Below, in pieces: positions 32,776 through 38,400 of a stretch of 38,400 bases of DNA. A program made the translations under genes and the position numbers. Position 1 is the first letter of the stretch; every line of letters starts with the position of its first letter. The DNA is from CAZKRU01 sp964555235 (GTDB taxonomy: Bacteria; Verrucomicrobiota; Verrucomicrobiia; Methylacidiphilales; CAMAQI01), in the NCBI GenBank assembly GCA_964555235.1, contig CAZKRU010000041.1, forward strand, positions 1-38,400. Reading direction: 5' to 3'. The notes beneath the pieces were generated by a model. It was given only the letters and a program-made list of their open reading frames with translations, had not been told where the DNA came from and searched no databases.

Positions 32776-33081
32776 TCATAAACGTCGTCTCACGGCTCTA
32801 AACTCTGCCTCTATCAACTCAAGAACCGCCGAATAGTCTGGGTCGGTGGCATACTCGGAATCCCCCATCCCGCGTGGATGAAAATCAATCTGCATCTGCT
32901 CCAAGTATCGCATCCTATCTTCGTCAGCGAGGCGACTCCATCCCGGGCCGCTCAATCCAATCAGCAAATCTGCGACAGTCTTCAGGTAGCCAAAGTGCCG
33001 ACTCTTGACCATCTTGGCGGCAAGACTCTCCAAGTGCGGCAACATCCGCTGCTCCCAAGTGATGGATGTGGTGGCGCTCAC
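32776..33081 (-). CDS. Hypothetical cassette-borne protein
   Basis: 101 residues from a GTG at 33081, seven nt inside the GTTAGGT core; the stop at 32776 is one nt from the next ACCTAAC, so the frame fills the cassette exactly. Helical, Arg/Leu-rich: WEQRMLPHLESLAAKMVKSR, then LKTVADLLIGLSGPGW and an acidic-basic C-terminus ending EAEFRAVRRRL. No signal or membrane segment, no family recognised. Confidence 0.55.
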   Translation of the reverse strand: MSATTSITWEQRMLPHLESLAAKMVKSRHFGYLKTVADLLIGLSGPGWSRLADEDRMRYLEQMQIDFHPRGMGDSEYATDPDYSAVLELIEAEFRAVRRRL

Positions 33082-33087
33082 GATGAC

Positions 33088-33116
33088 ACCTAACAGTTAT
33101 TCAATCGACAGGTCGG
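33088..33116 (-). repeat. Cassette-junction repeat, copy 1
   Basis: Plus strand: CCTAACAGTTATTCAA then TCGACAGGTCGG. On the minus strand it ends in the GTTAGGT core just before the 101-residue gene. 26 of 28 bases (33089-33116) match copy 2 at 34478-34505. It is inferred to be the 3' end of an attC site; a MITE-like element lies about 12 nt away and may have split the site. Confidence 0.6.
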
Positions 33117-33128
33117 TTGTATCTACTC

Positions 33129-33225
33129 ATGGGGACGTGTCTTAAAGTTTAAATATTACGCCACCGGCCTCTTCTAATTATAACCCTCGATCGAACAATA
33201 TTTAAATTTTAAGACACGTCCCCAT
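33129..33225. mobile_element. MITE-like palindromic element 1
   Basis: 29-bp terminal inverted repeats (33129-33157 and 33197-33225, one mismatch) beginning ATGGGGACGTGTCTTAAA enclose a 39-nt centre with no coding capacity. The terminal ATGGGGACGTRTCT is shared with element 2 at 35083-35204, so both were probably mobilised by the same transposase, which is not in the window. No target duplication is obvious. Confidence 0.75.
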
Positions 33226-33261
33226 AGCATACCCGCTCCTCGGCCTTGTTGCCCCTTCCAT

Positions 33262-33480
33262 TTATGCTACCCATTTGATTTGGAGTTTGCGGTGCGTGCG
33301 AACGCAATCGCGCAAATATAAATTGATTAGATTTTGGTAGGGCACGCCTGTTTGAGAAGCCATGTCCTTAAAATAATCAATGATATCAACACCCATGCGG
33401 ATCGTGAGCTGCTTCTTCAAGCGCTTTGCATAGGGATTCTTCCGACTGCGCATGTTGGCTAGATCATATTCTGCTTTCAT
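33262..33480 (-). CDS. brnA: BrnA-like antitoxin
   Basis: 72 residues. RHH-type C-terminal region (KKQLTIRMGVDIIDYFKDMA, then SQTGVPYQNLINLYLRDCVR) typical of BrnA. It starts at an ATG overlapping the BrnT stop (ATGA), giving the toxin-first order characteristic of brnTA. BrnA forms a tetramer with two BrnT and represses the operon. It lies between attC-like sequence and MITE 1. Confidence 0.85.
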   Translation of the reverse strand: MKAEYDLANMRSRKNPYAKRLKKQLTIRMGVDIIDYFKDMASQTGVPYQNLINLYLRDCVRTHRKLQIKWVA

Positions 33481-33770
33481 TGTTCTCCTCCTGGATAAAA
33501 TTGTTTTTCTTTCTTGGTCGCTTTTCTCGCTGAAATAATTCTTATGACATTATCAGCTCCTCGGATGCAGTGTGAGATCATCAGAATCCGAAAGCTTGTG
33601 CTCAATCCCAACATTAAAAATCTTTCTTCGTCTTTGGAATGAGGGGCATCAAAAAATTCAACGGCCAAATCATCATAAAAAACAGTCTTAGCCTCCTCAA
33701 ATGAAATTCCGTGCTTTTTCTGATTTTCCTTATTTTTCGACTCATCCCAGTCAAACTTGAGTCGATCCAT
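33477..33770 (-). CDS. brnT: BrnT-like ribonuclease toxin
   Basis: 97 residues, typical length. BrnT signature: FDWDESKNKENQKKHGISFE (about 5-24), AKTVFYDDLAVEFFDAPHSK, then DEERFLMLGLS and the C-terminal VIRIISARKATKKEKQFY. BrnT is a RelE-fold ribonuclease inhibited by BrnA. The ATG directly follows an operator/promoter block with no ribosome-binding site. brnTA modules are frequent cargo of chromosomal integrons and carry their own promoters, as seen here. Confidence 0.88.
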   Translation of the reverse strand: MDRLKFDWDESKNKENQKKHGISFEEAKTVFYDDLAVEFFDAPHSKDEERFLMLGLSTSFRILMISHCIRGADNVIRIISARKATKKEKQFYPGGEQ

Positions 33771-33804
33771 AACTACACTGTAGTTACAACGTAGTTTTCG
33801 TCAA
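33771..33804 (-). promoter_or_regulatory. Promoter and operator of brnTA
   Basis: On the minus strand: TTGACG (33804-33799), a 16-nt spacer, TACAGT (33782-33777) and six nt to the brnT ATG. A palindrome AACTACA-C-TGTAGTT (33771-33785) covers the -10, and AACTAC recurs 11 bp upstream. Autoregulation by BrnA and a leaderless transcript are inferred. Confidence 0.6.
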
Positions 33805-33818
33805 GAGGGATTTTTAGT

Positions 33819-33940
33819 GGGCCAACGACCCAAGCTCAGCGACCGCGGAGTGCGGCGCGGCACCTGCATGGTGGGCGGAAAGGCGGCGGTGGAAACAGGT
33901 GCCGTGACGCACGGAGCGGTTCGCTGCAGCGCGTTAGGCC
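33819..33940 (-). repeat. attC-like recombination site (122 bp)
   Basis: A long imperfect palindrome: the outer ends GGCCAACG and CGTTAGGCC contain integron-type core sequence (GTTAGGC at 33933-33939, and on the minus strand GCCTAAC). The inner arms GGCACCTG (33859-33866) and CAGGTGCC (33896-33903) pair perfectly, and AGCGA/CCGC blocks pair between with unpaired bases. Length, core sequence and asymmetric bulges fit an attC site. It separates the 172-residue gene from brnTA. One core (GTTGGCC) departs from the GTTRRRY consensus. Confidence 0.65.
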
Positions 33941-33946
33941 ACGTTG

Positions 33947-34465
33947 CTACGATACCCATCCGCCCTCTCCCTTCTTAATTTGGAATCCGTTCTTGGTGAT
34001 ACGCACGATGTAGAAGCCACCTCCGGCAGCAAGGGGACCGTTGTAGGTGGAGTAATGGACGTGGAGTGTTTGTGCGTCCAGATACTGAATGTGCGAGATG
34101 TAGAACACGTAAACGCGCTCGCTGGTCTTTGCTGATTCGATCCCTCGGTAAGTCTGTCCTTTGGGGTCTTTCGGGTCGCGCTCATTGTCGGTTGGGAAGC
34201 GGAGTCCACGCAGCGGGACATAGAATTTGGTGGCGGTGCCGAGGCTGGCTACAATCGCTCGTTCAATGGCGGGTTCAATTGGGTCGTATTTCTCATTGCG
34301 GTCGCCGGAGACCTTCGCGATGGAAAAAGGAACTTCTTGTTTGTCGGTTGCAAAGTGGTGCTTCGTTACGGCGTCGATAGCTTTGCCGATGGTTGCGAAG
34401 TCGGCGGCAATCGAGGTTCCGAACGGAACCAACGCCGAGAAAAGGAGGATTAGAAGGCGTCTCAT
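33947..34465 (-). CDS. Exported hypothetical cassette protein
   Basis: 172 residues. Signal peptide (MRRLLILLFSALVPFGTSIA), then a mixed beta-rich domain with no recognised family: ATKFYVPLRGLRFPTDNERD, then RVYVFYISHIQYLDAQTLHV and YIVRITKNGFQIKKGEGGW. The ATG lies 12 nt inside the GTTAGGC core and the stop is seven nt from the attC-like site, so the gene occupies a cassette. Probably periplasmic. Confidence 0.6.
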   Translation of the reverse strand: MRRLLILLFSALVPFGTSIAADFATIGKAIDAVTKHHFATDKQEVPFSIAKVSGDRNEKYDPIEPAIERAIVASLGTATKFYVPLRGLRFPTDNERDPKDPKGQTYRGIESAKTSERVYVFYISHIQYLDAQTLHVHYSTYNGPLAAGGGFYIVRITKNGFQIKKGEGGWVS

Positions 34466-34476
34466 GGCGTGAAGTG

Positions 34477-34505
34477 GCCTAACAGTTATTCAACCGACCG
34501 GTCGG
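34477..34505 (-). repeat. Cassette-junction repeat, copy 2
   Basis: Plus strand: GCCTAACAGTTATTCAA then CCGACCGGTCGG, with two mismatches to copy 1 over 28 nt (34478-34505). It is followed by a CTCCGAA-AGGG-TTCGGAG hairpin (34506-34523). On the minus strand it supplies the GTTAGGC core before the 172-residue gene. Confidence 0.6.
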
Positions 34506-34689
34506 CTCCGAAAGGGTTCGGAGTAGATTGTTACAATAAAATTCGAAACTTTTACCCTCATGCGGGGTTTAAATTGTCAGGGAAAACCGACCGCTTCAAG
34601 GTTTATCCAAGGACCGCCCTCGGGAAAGCACATTTTCACCAGGGCAGACGCATCTAAATTTCGGTGTGTACGCGGTTTGCCTCCCCTGA
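34506..34689. other. Non-coding stretch between cassette array and intron remnant
   Basis: Contains the CTCCGAA/TTCGGAG hairpin next to the cassette junction. No gene with a recognisable start, family or upstream signal is seen in the rest; probably former intron flank or attC debris. Confidence 0.4.
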
Positions 34690-34760
34690 TGAGGTAGAAG
34701 CGGAATAGAACCGCTCCCCCTCCCGAACTGGACGGGCGGATTTCCCGCATCCAGCTCTCC
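34690..34760 (-). ncRNA. Group II intron domains V and VI (remnant)
   Basis: Minus-strand 34760-34726 folds as domain V: an 8-bp stem GAGCTGGA/TCCAGTTC, a small bulge and GCGG-GAAAT-CCGC, with the AGC catalytic triad in the lower stem. It is followed directly by a domain VI-like hairpin (34725-34690; GAGCGG/CCGCTTC with CTACC on the descending strand). It sits 15 nt after the maturase stop, the standard arrangement. The 5' half of the intron is missing, so it cannot self-splice. Confidence 0.75.
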
Positions 34761-34775
34761 GATTGGTGATTCTCC

Positions 34776-35082
34776 TTACGAAGATTGAATGATCGCCTTT
34801 TGAAGTTGCGTTAAGGAAAGCAACCCTTGGGCGTGGAAGTAAGCATTGGGCCATCGTTGATGATCGATCCCTCGACCTCGTCCTTTGCGTCCGGCTCTCT
34901 TACGCAAGGCACTGCGCAATCGACCTCGGACATATCCATCGACTCTCTCCAGTGCATTGGTCTTACTGTATTTGAAGTATCCAAACCAGCCTCGCAATGT
35001 CAGGTTGAGATTCTTGCAGATGGTGCCAAGACTGTCTCCCGATGTGCGCTTGGTCTTTTCTCGTATCGTTTCCGATCCACCC
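34776..35082 (-). pseudogene. C-terminal remnant of a group II intron maturase
   Basis: About 100 codons matching the maturase (X/thumb) end of intron reverse transcriptases: GDSLGTICKNLNLTLRGWFG, YFKYSKTNALERVDGYVRGR, LRSALRKRAG and DHQRWPNAYFHAQGLLSL. The reverse-transcriptase domain is absent: homology begins exactly where the MITE-like element 2 ends, and the first few residues of the open frame (MRYVPM) are encoded by that element. No RT fragment is found on the far side, so the gene is truncated rather than simply interrupted. Confidence 0.85.
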
Positions 35083-35204
35083 ATGGGGACGTATCTCATT
35101 TTTCATTAAACAACCTCTTTATCATTACCCCGACACTCTCTCGCCTACCTGGCTCCGCCCTTCTCGTCGATCATTGTTTAATGAATAATGAGATACGTCC
35201 CTAT
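35083..35204. mobile_element. MITE-like palindromic element 2
   Basis: 31-bp terminal inverted repeats (35083-35113 and 35174-35204, two mismatches) beginning ATRGGGACGTATCTCATT and ending ATTAAACAA, with a 60-nt non-coding centre. The first 14 bases match element 1 (ATGGGGACGTRTCT); the inner parts differ. It abuts the truncated maturase. Confidence 0.75.
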
Positions 35205-35306
35205 CGTATAGTATCCATGATAGTTTCCGCCCCGAAACCTACTTCATGAAATCAGTTTTGCAACTCGCCGCAAAAATCGCTTGCCACTCCTGTCTTCCTG
35301 CTCTCC

Positions 35307-36647
35307 TCAGAAATCTCTCTTGGATCTCTCTCCTGCCCCATGGCACTTCTTCCGCTTCTTCCCGCTTCCGCAGGGACACGGATCATTCGGGCCTGCATCA
35401 CGCCATTGTTTTTCGCTGTCATCTCGCTTCACCATGGCCATTAACTCCGCCGGGGCTCGGTTTTGGCGCAATAATCCGGCCATCGTCTTCATGTACGGAT
35501 CAATATGATTAAAATACCGCTTGTAGCCCTGACAAAGATAATTAAGTCCCGCTTCGCCATCCGGTGTTTTGATAAATCGATGCTTGGGACACTCCCCATT
35601 GCAGGCAAATTTGACTTCGCAGCTCTTGCAGTATTGGGGAAGCGTGTCGCGTTTGGCATCGCCAAATTGAATTTGCTCCGGAGAACGAACGAGCTCGCCC
35701 AACGATTGATTCAAAATATTCCCAAGCTTGTAATTGGGGTAAACGTAGTGATCGCACGAATAAAGGTCGCCATTGTGTTCCAGAACCAGCGCGGCGCCAC
35801 AAGTCTCCCGAAAGACACACAAGCTCGCGCCATATCCCGCCCAAGTTCCGAGGGAGACGTCAAAAATTTGGACAAACGTCTTTCCAATATCGTTACGAAC
35901 CCATTCATCAAAAATCTGCACCAAAAACTCGCCGTAGTCTTTCGAAAGAACGCTCCACTTCGTAACCGGGATTTTTTCAAATTCGCCGCTCACCGGAGGC
36001 TCCGCATGATCCAACCCCAGCTCCTTCGCCCCAGCATCCGGAAGTCGTTCGACGAGCGGAATGAACTGCATGAATCCGGATCCGATTTCCTTGAGAAATC
36101 GATAAACGTCGAGGGGCCGCTGCGAATTCGCGCGGTTCACCACCGTCAGGGTATTATATTCCACCCGATGCTTTTTTAGAATATCGAGCCCTGCCATCAC
36201 CCGATCGAAGGTCGGCTTCTGCCCCTTATCCACGCGATAGGTGTCATGCAATTCACGAGGTCCATCAACACTCAACCCAATCAGAAATCGATTTTCCGCA
36301 AAGAAGCTCCCCCATTCATCATCCAAAAGCGTGCCGTTCGTTTGCAACGCGTTTTCGATCTTCTTCCCATTCGCGTATTTCTTTTGAAGCTCCACCGCCT
36401 TACGAAAATAGTCGACTCCCATCAAAGTCGGCTCGCCCCCCTGCCAGGCAAAACTGACTGCATCGGTCTGTTGCGATTCGATGTATTGCCGGACATACGA
36501 GTCGAGCGCCTCATCGGTCATTTTAAACTGCCGCGTCTGCGGATAGAGCTTTTCTTTCTCAAGATAATAACAATACGTGCAGTCGAGATTACAAATCGCC
36601 CCGATCGGCTTCGTCATGATGTGAAACGCAGGGTAGGCAGTGTTCAT
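35307..36647 (-). CDS. Anaerobic sulfatase-maturating enzyme (radical SAM/SPASM)
   Basis: 446 residues. Radical SAM cluster motif C-x3-C-x2-C at Cys19, Cys23 and Cys26 (CNLDCTYCYYLEKE), the substrate region AWQGGEPTLMG and LSVDGPRELHDTYR, and a SPASM cysteine set (CGAALVLEHNGDLYSCDHYV, LPQYCKSCEVKFACNGECPK). The C-terminus has a SEC-C metal motif (DPCPCGSGKKRKKCHG). anSMEs convert Cys or Ser to formylglycine in sulfatases. No sulfatase gene lies in the window, so it acts in trans. A composite hairpin repeat lies between it and the thioredoxin reductase gene upstream. Confidence 0.92.
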   Translation of the reverse strand: MNTAYPAFHIMTKPIGAICNLDCTYCYYLEKEKLYPQTRQFKMTDEALDSYVRQYIESQQTDAVSFAWQGGEPTLMGVDYFRKAVELQKKYANGKKIENALQTNGTLLDDEWGSFFAENRFLIGLSVDGPRELHDTYRVDKGQKPTFDRVMAGLDILKKHRVEYNTLTVVNRANSQRPLDVYRFLKEIGSGFMQFIPLVERLPDAGAKELGLDHAEPPVSGEFEKIPVTKWSVLSKDYGEFLVQIFDEWVRNDIGKTFVQIFDVSLGTWAGYGASLCVFRETCGAALVLEHNGDLYSCDHYVYPNYKLGNILNQSLGELVRSPEQIQFGDAKRDTLPQYCKSCEVKFACNGECPKHRFIKTPDGEAGLNYLCQGYKRYFNHIDPYMKTMAGLLRQNRAPAELMAMVKRDDSEKQWRDAGPNDPCPCGSGKKRKKCHGAGERSKRDF

Positions 36648-36660
36648 ATGATTTCGTTCT

Positions 36661-36731
36661 TTTGGTAGGGACCGCTCTCCGAGCGGTCCGGGCTCGGGGA
36701 AAGGACTCCTCCTTGAGTCATTCCCACCAAA
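36661..36731. repeat. TTTGGTRG composite hairpin element, copy 2
   Basis: TTTGGTA-G, then a perfect 9-3-9 stem (GGACCGCTC, TCC, GAGCGGTCC) at 36661-36689. On the opposite strand from 36731 inward it reads TTTGGTGGGAATGACTC and an inner GACTC/GAGTC hairpin. Same design as 37724-37807 with different stem sequences. It fills most of the spacer between trxB and the sulfatase maturase gene. Confidence 0.75.
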
Positions 36732-36739
36732 TCAACTCC

Positions 36740-37669
36740 CTAATGCTCCAATGCCGCCAGATATCGCTCACAATCGAGCCCTGCGGCGCATCCTGTTCCC
36801 GCTGCTGTGATTGCTTGTCGATAGACCGTATCCGCCACGTCACCGGCCGCAAAGACTCCCGGAACCGAAGTTTCGGTTCCTTTTTTCAACAGAATGTACC
36901 CGGCCGCATCCAAATCGATTTTCCCTTTGAACGGCTCCGTGTTCGGCACATGGCCGATCGCGACAAAAACTCCGGCACAATCGAGCTTTTGTGTTTTTCC
37001 CGTTACCAGATCTTTGAGCTGAACTGCTGTCACTTTGTTTTGAGAAACATCGAAAATTTCTTCAATGGCGGAATTCCAGATCGGCTTGATCTTTGGATTC
37101 GCCAGGGTTCGGTCTGCCATGATTTTTGAAGCGCGCAAACTGTCCCGCCGATGCACAAGATAAACCACGGTCGCAAAGCGGGTCAGGTACATCGCCTCTT
37201 CACAGGCAGAATCTCCACCACCGACCACGACGAGCGGCTGATTGCGAAACTGCGGAAGCGCGCCGTCGCAAACGGCACAATACGTGACCCCTTTTTTGTC
37301 GAGAAGCTTTTCGGTCTCAATTCCCAGGTGACGATGCCCCGAACCGGTCGCAATAATCACCGACTTGGTTTCGACCACTTCTCCATCAATCGTCAAGGTG
37401 TACGGCTTTTTGGTGAAATCGACTTTTTCCAGCGTCCCGTATTTGACCTGAGCGCCAAATCGCTCCGCCTGCTGCTGAAGTTTCATCATCAGATCGGTTC
37501 CATCAATTCCCTCCGGAAATCCAGGAAAGTTTTCGACCGTGCTCGTCGTCGTGAGAAGCCCTCCCGGCATTGATCCGGTGAGAATTACCGGTTTGAGATT
37601 GGCGCGAGCGGTATAAATTCCTGCCGTAAGCCCGGCGCAGCCGGTTCCAATAATGACCACATTTTCCAT
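36740..37669 (-). CDS. trxB: Thioredoxin reductase
   Basis: 309 residues, standard length. FAD-binding GTGCAGLTAGIYTARA (about 8-23), redox-active Cys pair C131-A-V-C134-D-G, NADPH-binding VVVGGGDSACEEAMYL and the closing FAD motif GVFAAGDVADTVYRQAITAA are all present. It reduces thioredoxin with NADPH. Starts at the ATG at 37667-37669. The upstream spacer holds a composite repeat (37724-37807) and no clear promoter was identified. Confidence 0.95.
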   Translation of the reverse strand: MENVVIIGTGCAGLTAGIYTARANLKPVILTGSMPGGLLTTTSTVENFPGFPEGIDGTDLMMKLQQQAERFGAQVKYGTLEKVDFTKKPYTLTIDGEVVETKSVIIATGSGHRHLGIETEKLLDKKGVTYCAVCDGALPQFRNQPLVVVGGGDSACEEAMYLTRFATVVYLVHRRDSLRASKIMADRTLANPKIKPIWNSAIEEIFDVSQNKVTAVQLKDLVTGKTQKLDCAGVFVAIGHVPNTEPFKGKIDLDAAGYILLKKGTETSVPGVFAAGDVADTVYRQAITAAGTGCAAGLDCERYLAALEH

Positions 37670-37723
37670 GACGCGAATCGTAACAGTCCCGCGCGCTTAG
37701 ACAAGTCTCTTGGAATCCGCACA

Positions 37724-37807
37724 TTTGGTAGGGCGGGGTCGATGACCCTGCCGCGGCTCTGGGATAGGACGCGGAGCGGCGCCCTTATCAAGGTCGCCCT
37801 ACCAAAA
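37724..37807. repeat. TTTGGTRG composite hairpin element, copy 1
   Basis: Two convergent halves. Left: TTTGGTA-G-GGCGGGGTC-GAT-GACCCTGCC (37724-37752, one mismatch in the stem). Right, on the minus strand from 37807: TTTTGGTA-G-GGCGACCTT-GAT-AAGGGCGCC (one mismatch). About 26 nt separate them. The right end touches the stop of the 128-residue gene. Confidence 0.8.
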
Positions 37808-38194
37808 TTAGTGCGCGAATATTTTCCACTCGAGGTCAAAAGTCCGCACGGCTTCAAAAAGAGGGCTGCTCTCGATGGGGAGTCGAAGGGATTGGGCTTT
37901 TCCAAGACCCAAGGCAAGAATTTTTTCGCGATCATTCCGATTCTCATAGGCAATCACCCAAGGAATCGCGTGTGCGTTCAGCGGAGAGTACCAGGCACTT
38001 GACCGAGAGGCTTCCCACATCGCAATGGCAAAAAGGGGCGCCAGTTCTGGTTTTTCTTTCAGAAATTGACCCGCCAAAATCGGAGATCTAAATCGGAACG
38101 TCGGATTCGAGACTTTATCCCGAAGGAGTAGCTTCTCAATCGCCACTTCTAATTCTTCAGAAAATCCGATAATCAGGATCGGCGCATCATTCAT
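37808..38194 (-). CDS. Receiver-like protein without clear phosphoacceptor
   Basis: 128 residues, the length of a stand-alone receiver. The beginning (APILIIGFSEELEVAIEKLL) and the alternation of strands and amphipathic helices (FLKEKPELAPLFAIAMWEAS, then IPWVIAYENRNDREKILALG) fit a CheY-like fold, but the acidic pair after strand 1 and the phosphorylatable Asp after strand 3 are not seen. It may be a pseudo-receiver or an unrelated small alpha/beta protein. It ends at the composite hairpin element. Confidence 0.45.
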   Translation of the reverse strand: MNDAPILIIGFSEELEVAIEKLLLRDKVSNPTFRFRSPILAGQFLKEKPELAPLFAIAMWEASRSSAWYSPLNAHAIPWVIAYENRNDREKILALGLGKAQSLRLPIESSPLFEAVRTFDLEWKIFAH

Positions 38195-38400
38195 CCTGAA
38201 ATCGTGGATTTTTTACTGCCCTTCGACAAGTCGGATCGTAGAAGCTTCCACATTAGTGTCCAAAACAGAAATGGCCCTTCACTGAGGGTCTCCCTGCGAG
38301 CCCTTGGAGGCTTTGAGGTCGATCCGGATCGCTGAAGTTTCCACCGCGACGACGCAAAAGCTCAAAGGAGGAATTTTGTATTCAGATCCAAACCAACAAA
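38195..38400. other. Window end without recognisable feature
   Basis: About 200 nt with no open frame that has a recognisable start or family and no strong hairpin. It could include the promoter of the receiver-like gene or of a gene beyond the edge. Confidence 0.4.

Noticed and set aside
35083..35204. Possibility that element 2 is a CRISPR fragment or tandem repeat
   Set aside because: Only one inverted pair, no spacers and no direct repeats; a MITE-like element fits better.

Overview
The window looks like chromosome from a Verrucomicrobiota or Planctomycetota-type (PVC superphylum) bacterium. This is inferred from families typical of that group: a DUF1501 protein paired with a DUF1549/DUF1553 (planctomycete cytochrome c) protein, a giant secreted protein with repeated D-D-[FY]-x-x-V-N-x-G-Q-[LV]-K motifs, a radical-SAM sulfatase maturase, and a Gfo/Idh/MocA dehydrogenase next to a sugar-phosphate isomerase-like TIM barrel. 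No rRNA, tRNA or CRISPR array was seen. The species cannot be fixed from the sequence.

Layout. Positions 1-3623 hold a truncated membrane protein, a BRO-N phage-type regulator, an RHH/PIN toxin-antitoxin pair, a DUF4870 membrane protein and a TPR (ST7-like) protein. Positions 3694-14445 (minus strand) are an envelope or secretion locus: a YadA-head-like beta-roll protein, a GxxExxY protein bracketed by inverted repeats, a 1681-residue modular secreted protein, a secreted alpha/beta hydrolase and a membrane-anchored coiled-coil protein. Positions 14577-20567 (plus strand) are a six-gene operon in which almost every stop overlaps the next start: two exported TPR-type proteins, an ExbB/TolQ/MotA-type protein, two ExbD/TolR-type proteins and a membrane-anchored von Willebrand A (VWA) protein. 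The VWA protein's single transmembrane helix carries the S-x-x-x-H pattern of TonB/TolA. I read this as an energy-transduction machine in which a VWA domain replaces the TonB C-terminal domain, and it is the best candidate here for an under-described system.

Positions 20564-23462 are an accessory stretch: a second RHH/PIN module, a macro-domain protein, a coupled pair of small minus-strand genes, hicBA and an orphan gene. Positions 23810-32393 are metabolic: DUF1501 and DUF1549/1553, an SPFH/prohibitin homologue, a small Cys/Lys-rich exported protein, a hairpin-rich spacer, and an AraC regulator divergent from the dehydrogenase and isomerase pair. Positions 32499-35204 look like a decayed integron-type cassette array with attC-like sites, brnTA, two MITE-like palindromic elements sharing the same terminal sequence, and a 5'-truncated group II intron whose maturase C-terminus and domains V/VI survive. 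Positions 35307-38194 hold an anaerobic sulfatase-maturase, thioredoxin reductase and a receiver-like protein.

Two patterns run across the window. A dispersed hairpin element starts with TTTGGTRG and is followed by a 9-3-9 stem-loop whose stem differs between copies while keeping its pairing. All four toxin-antitoxin operons have a promoter-like sequence placed so that the antitoxin or first-gene ATG falls at about +1, which predicts leaderless transcripts; palindromic or 11-bp-spaced operators overlie three of these promoters.
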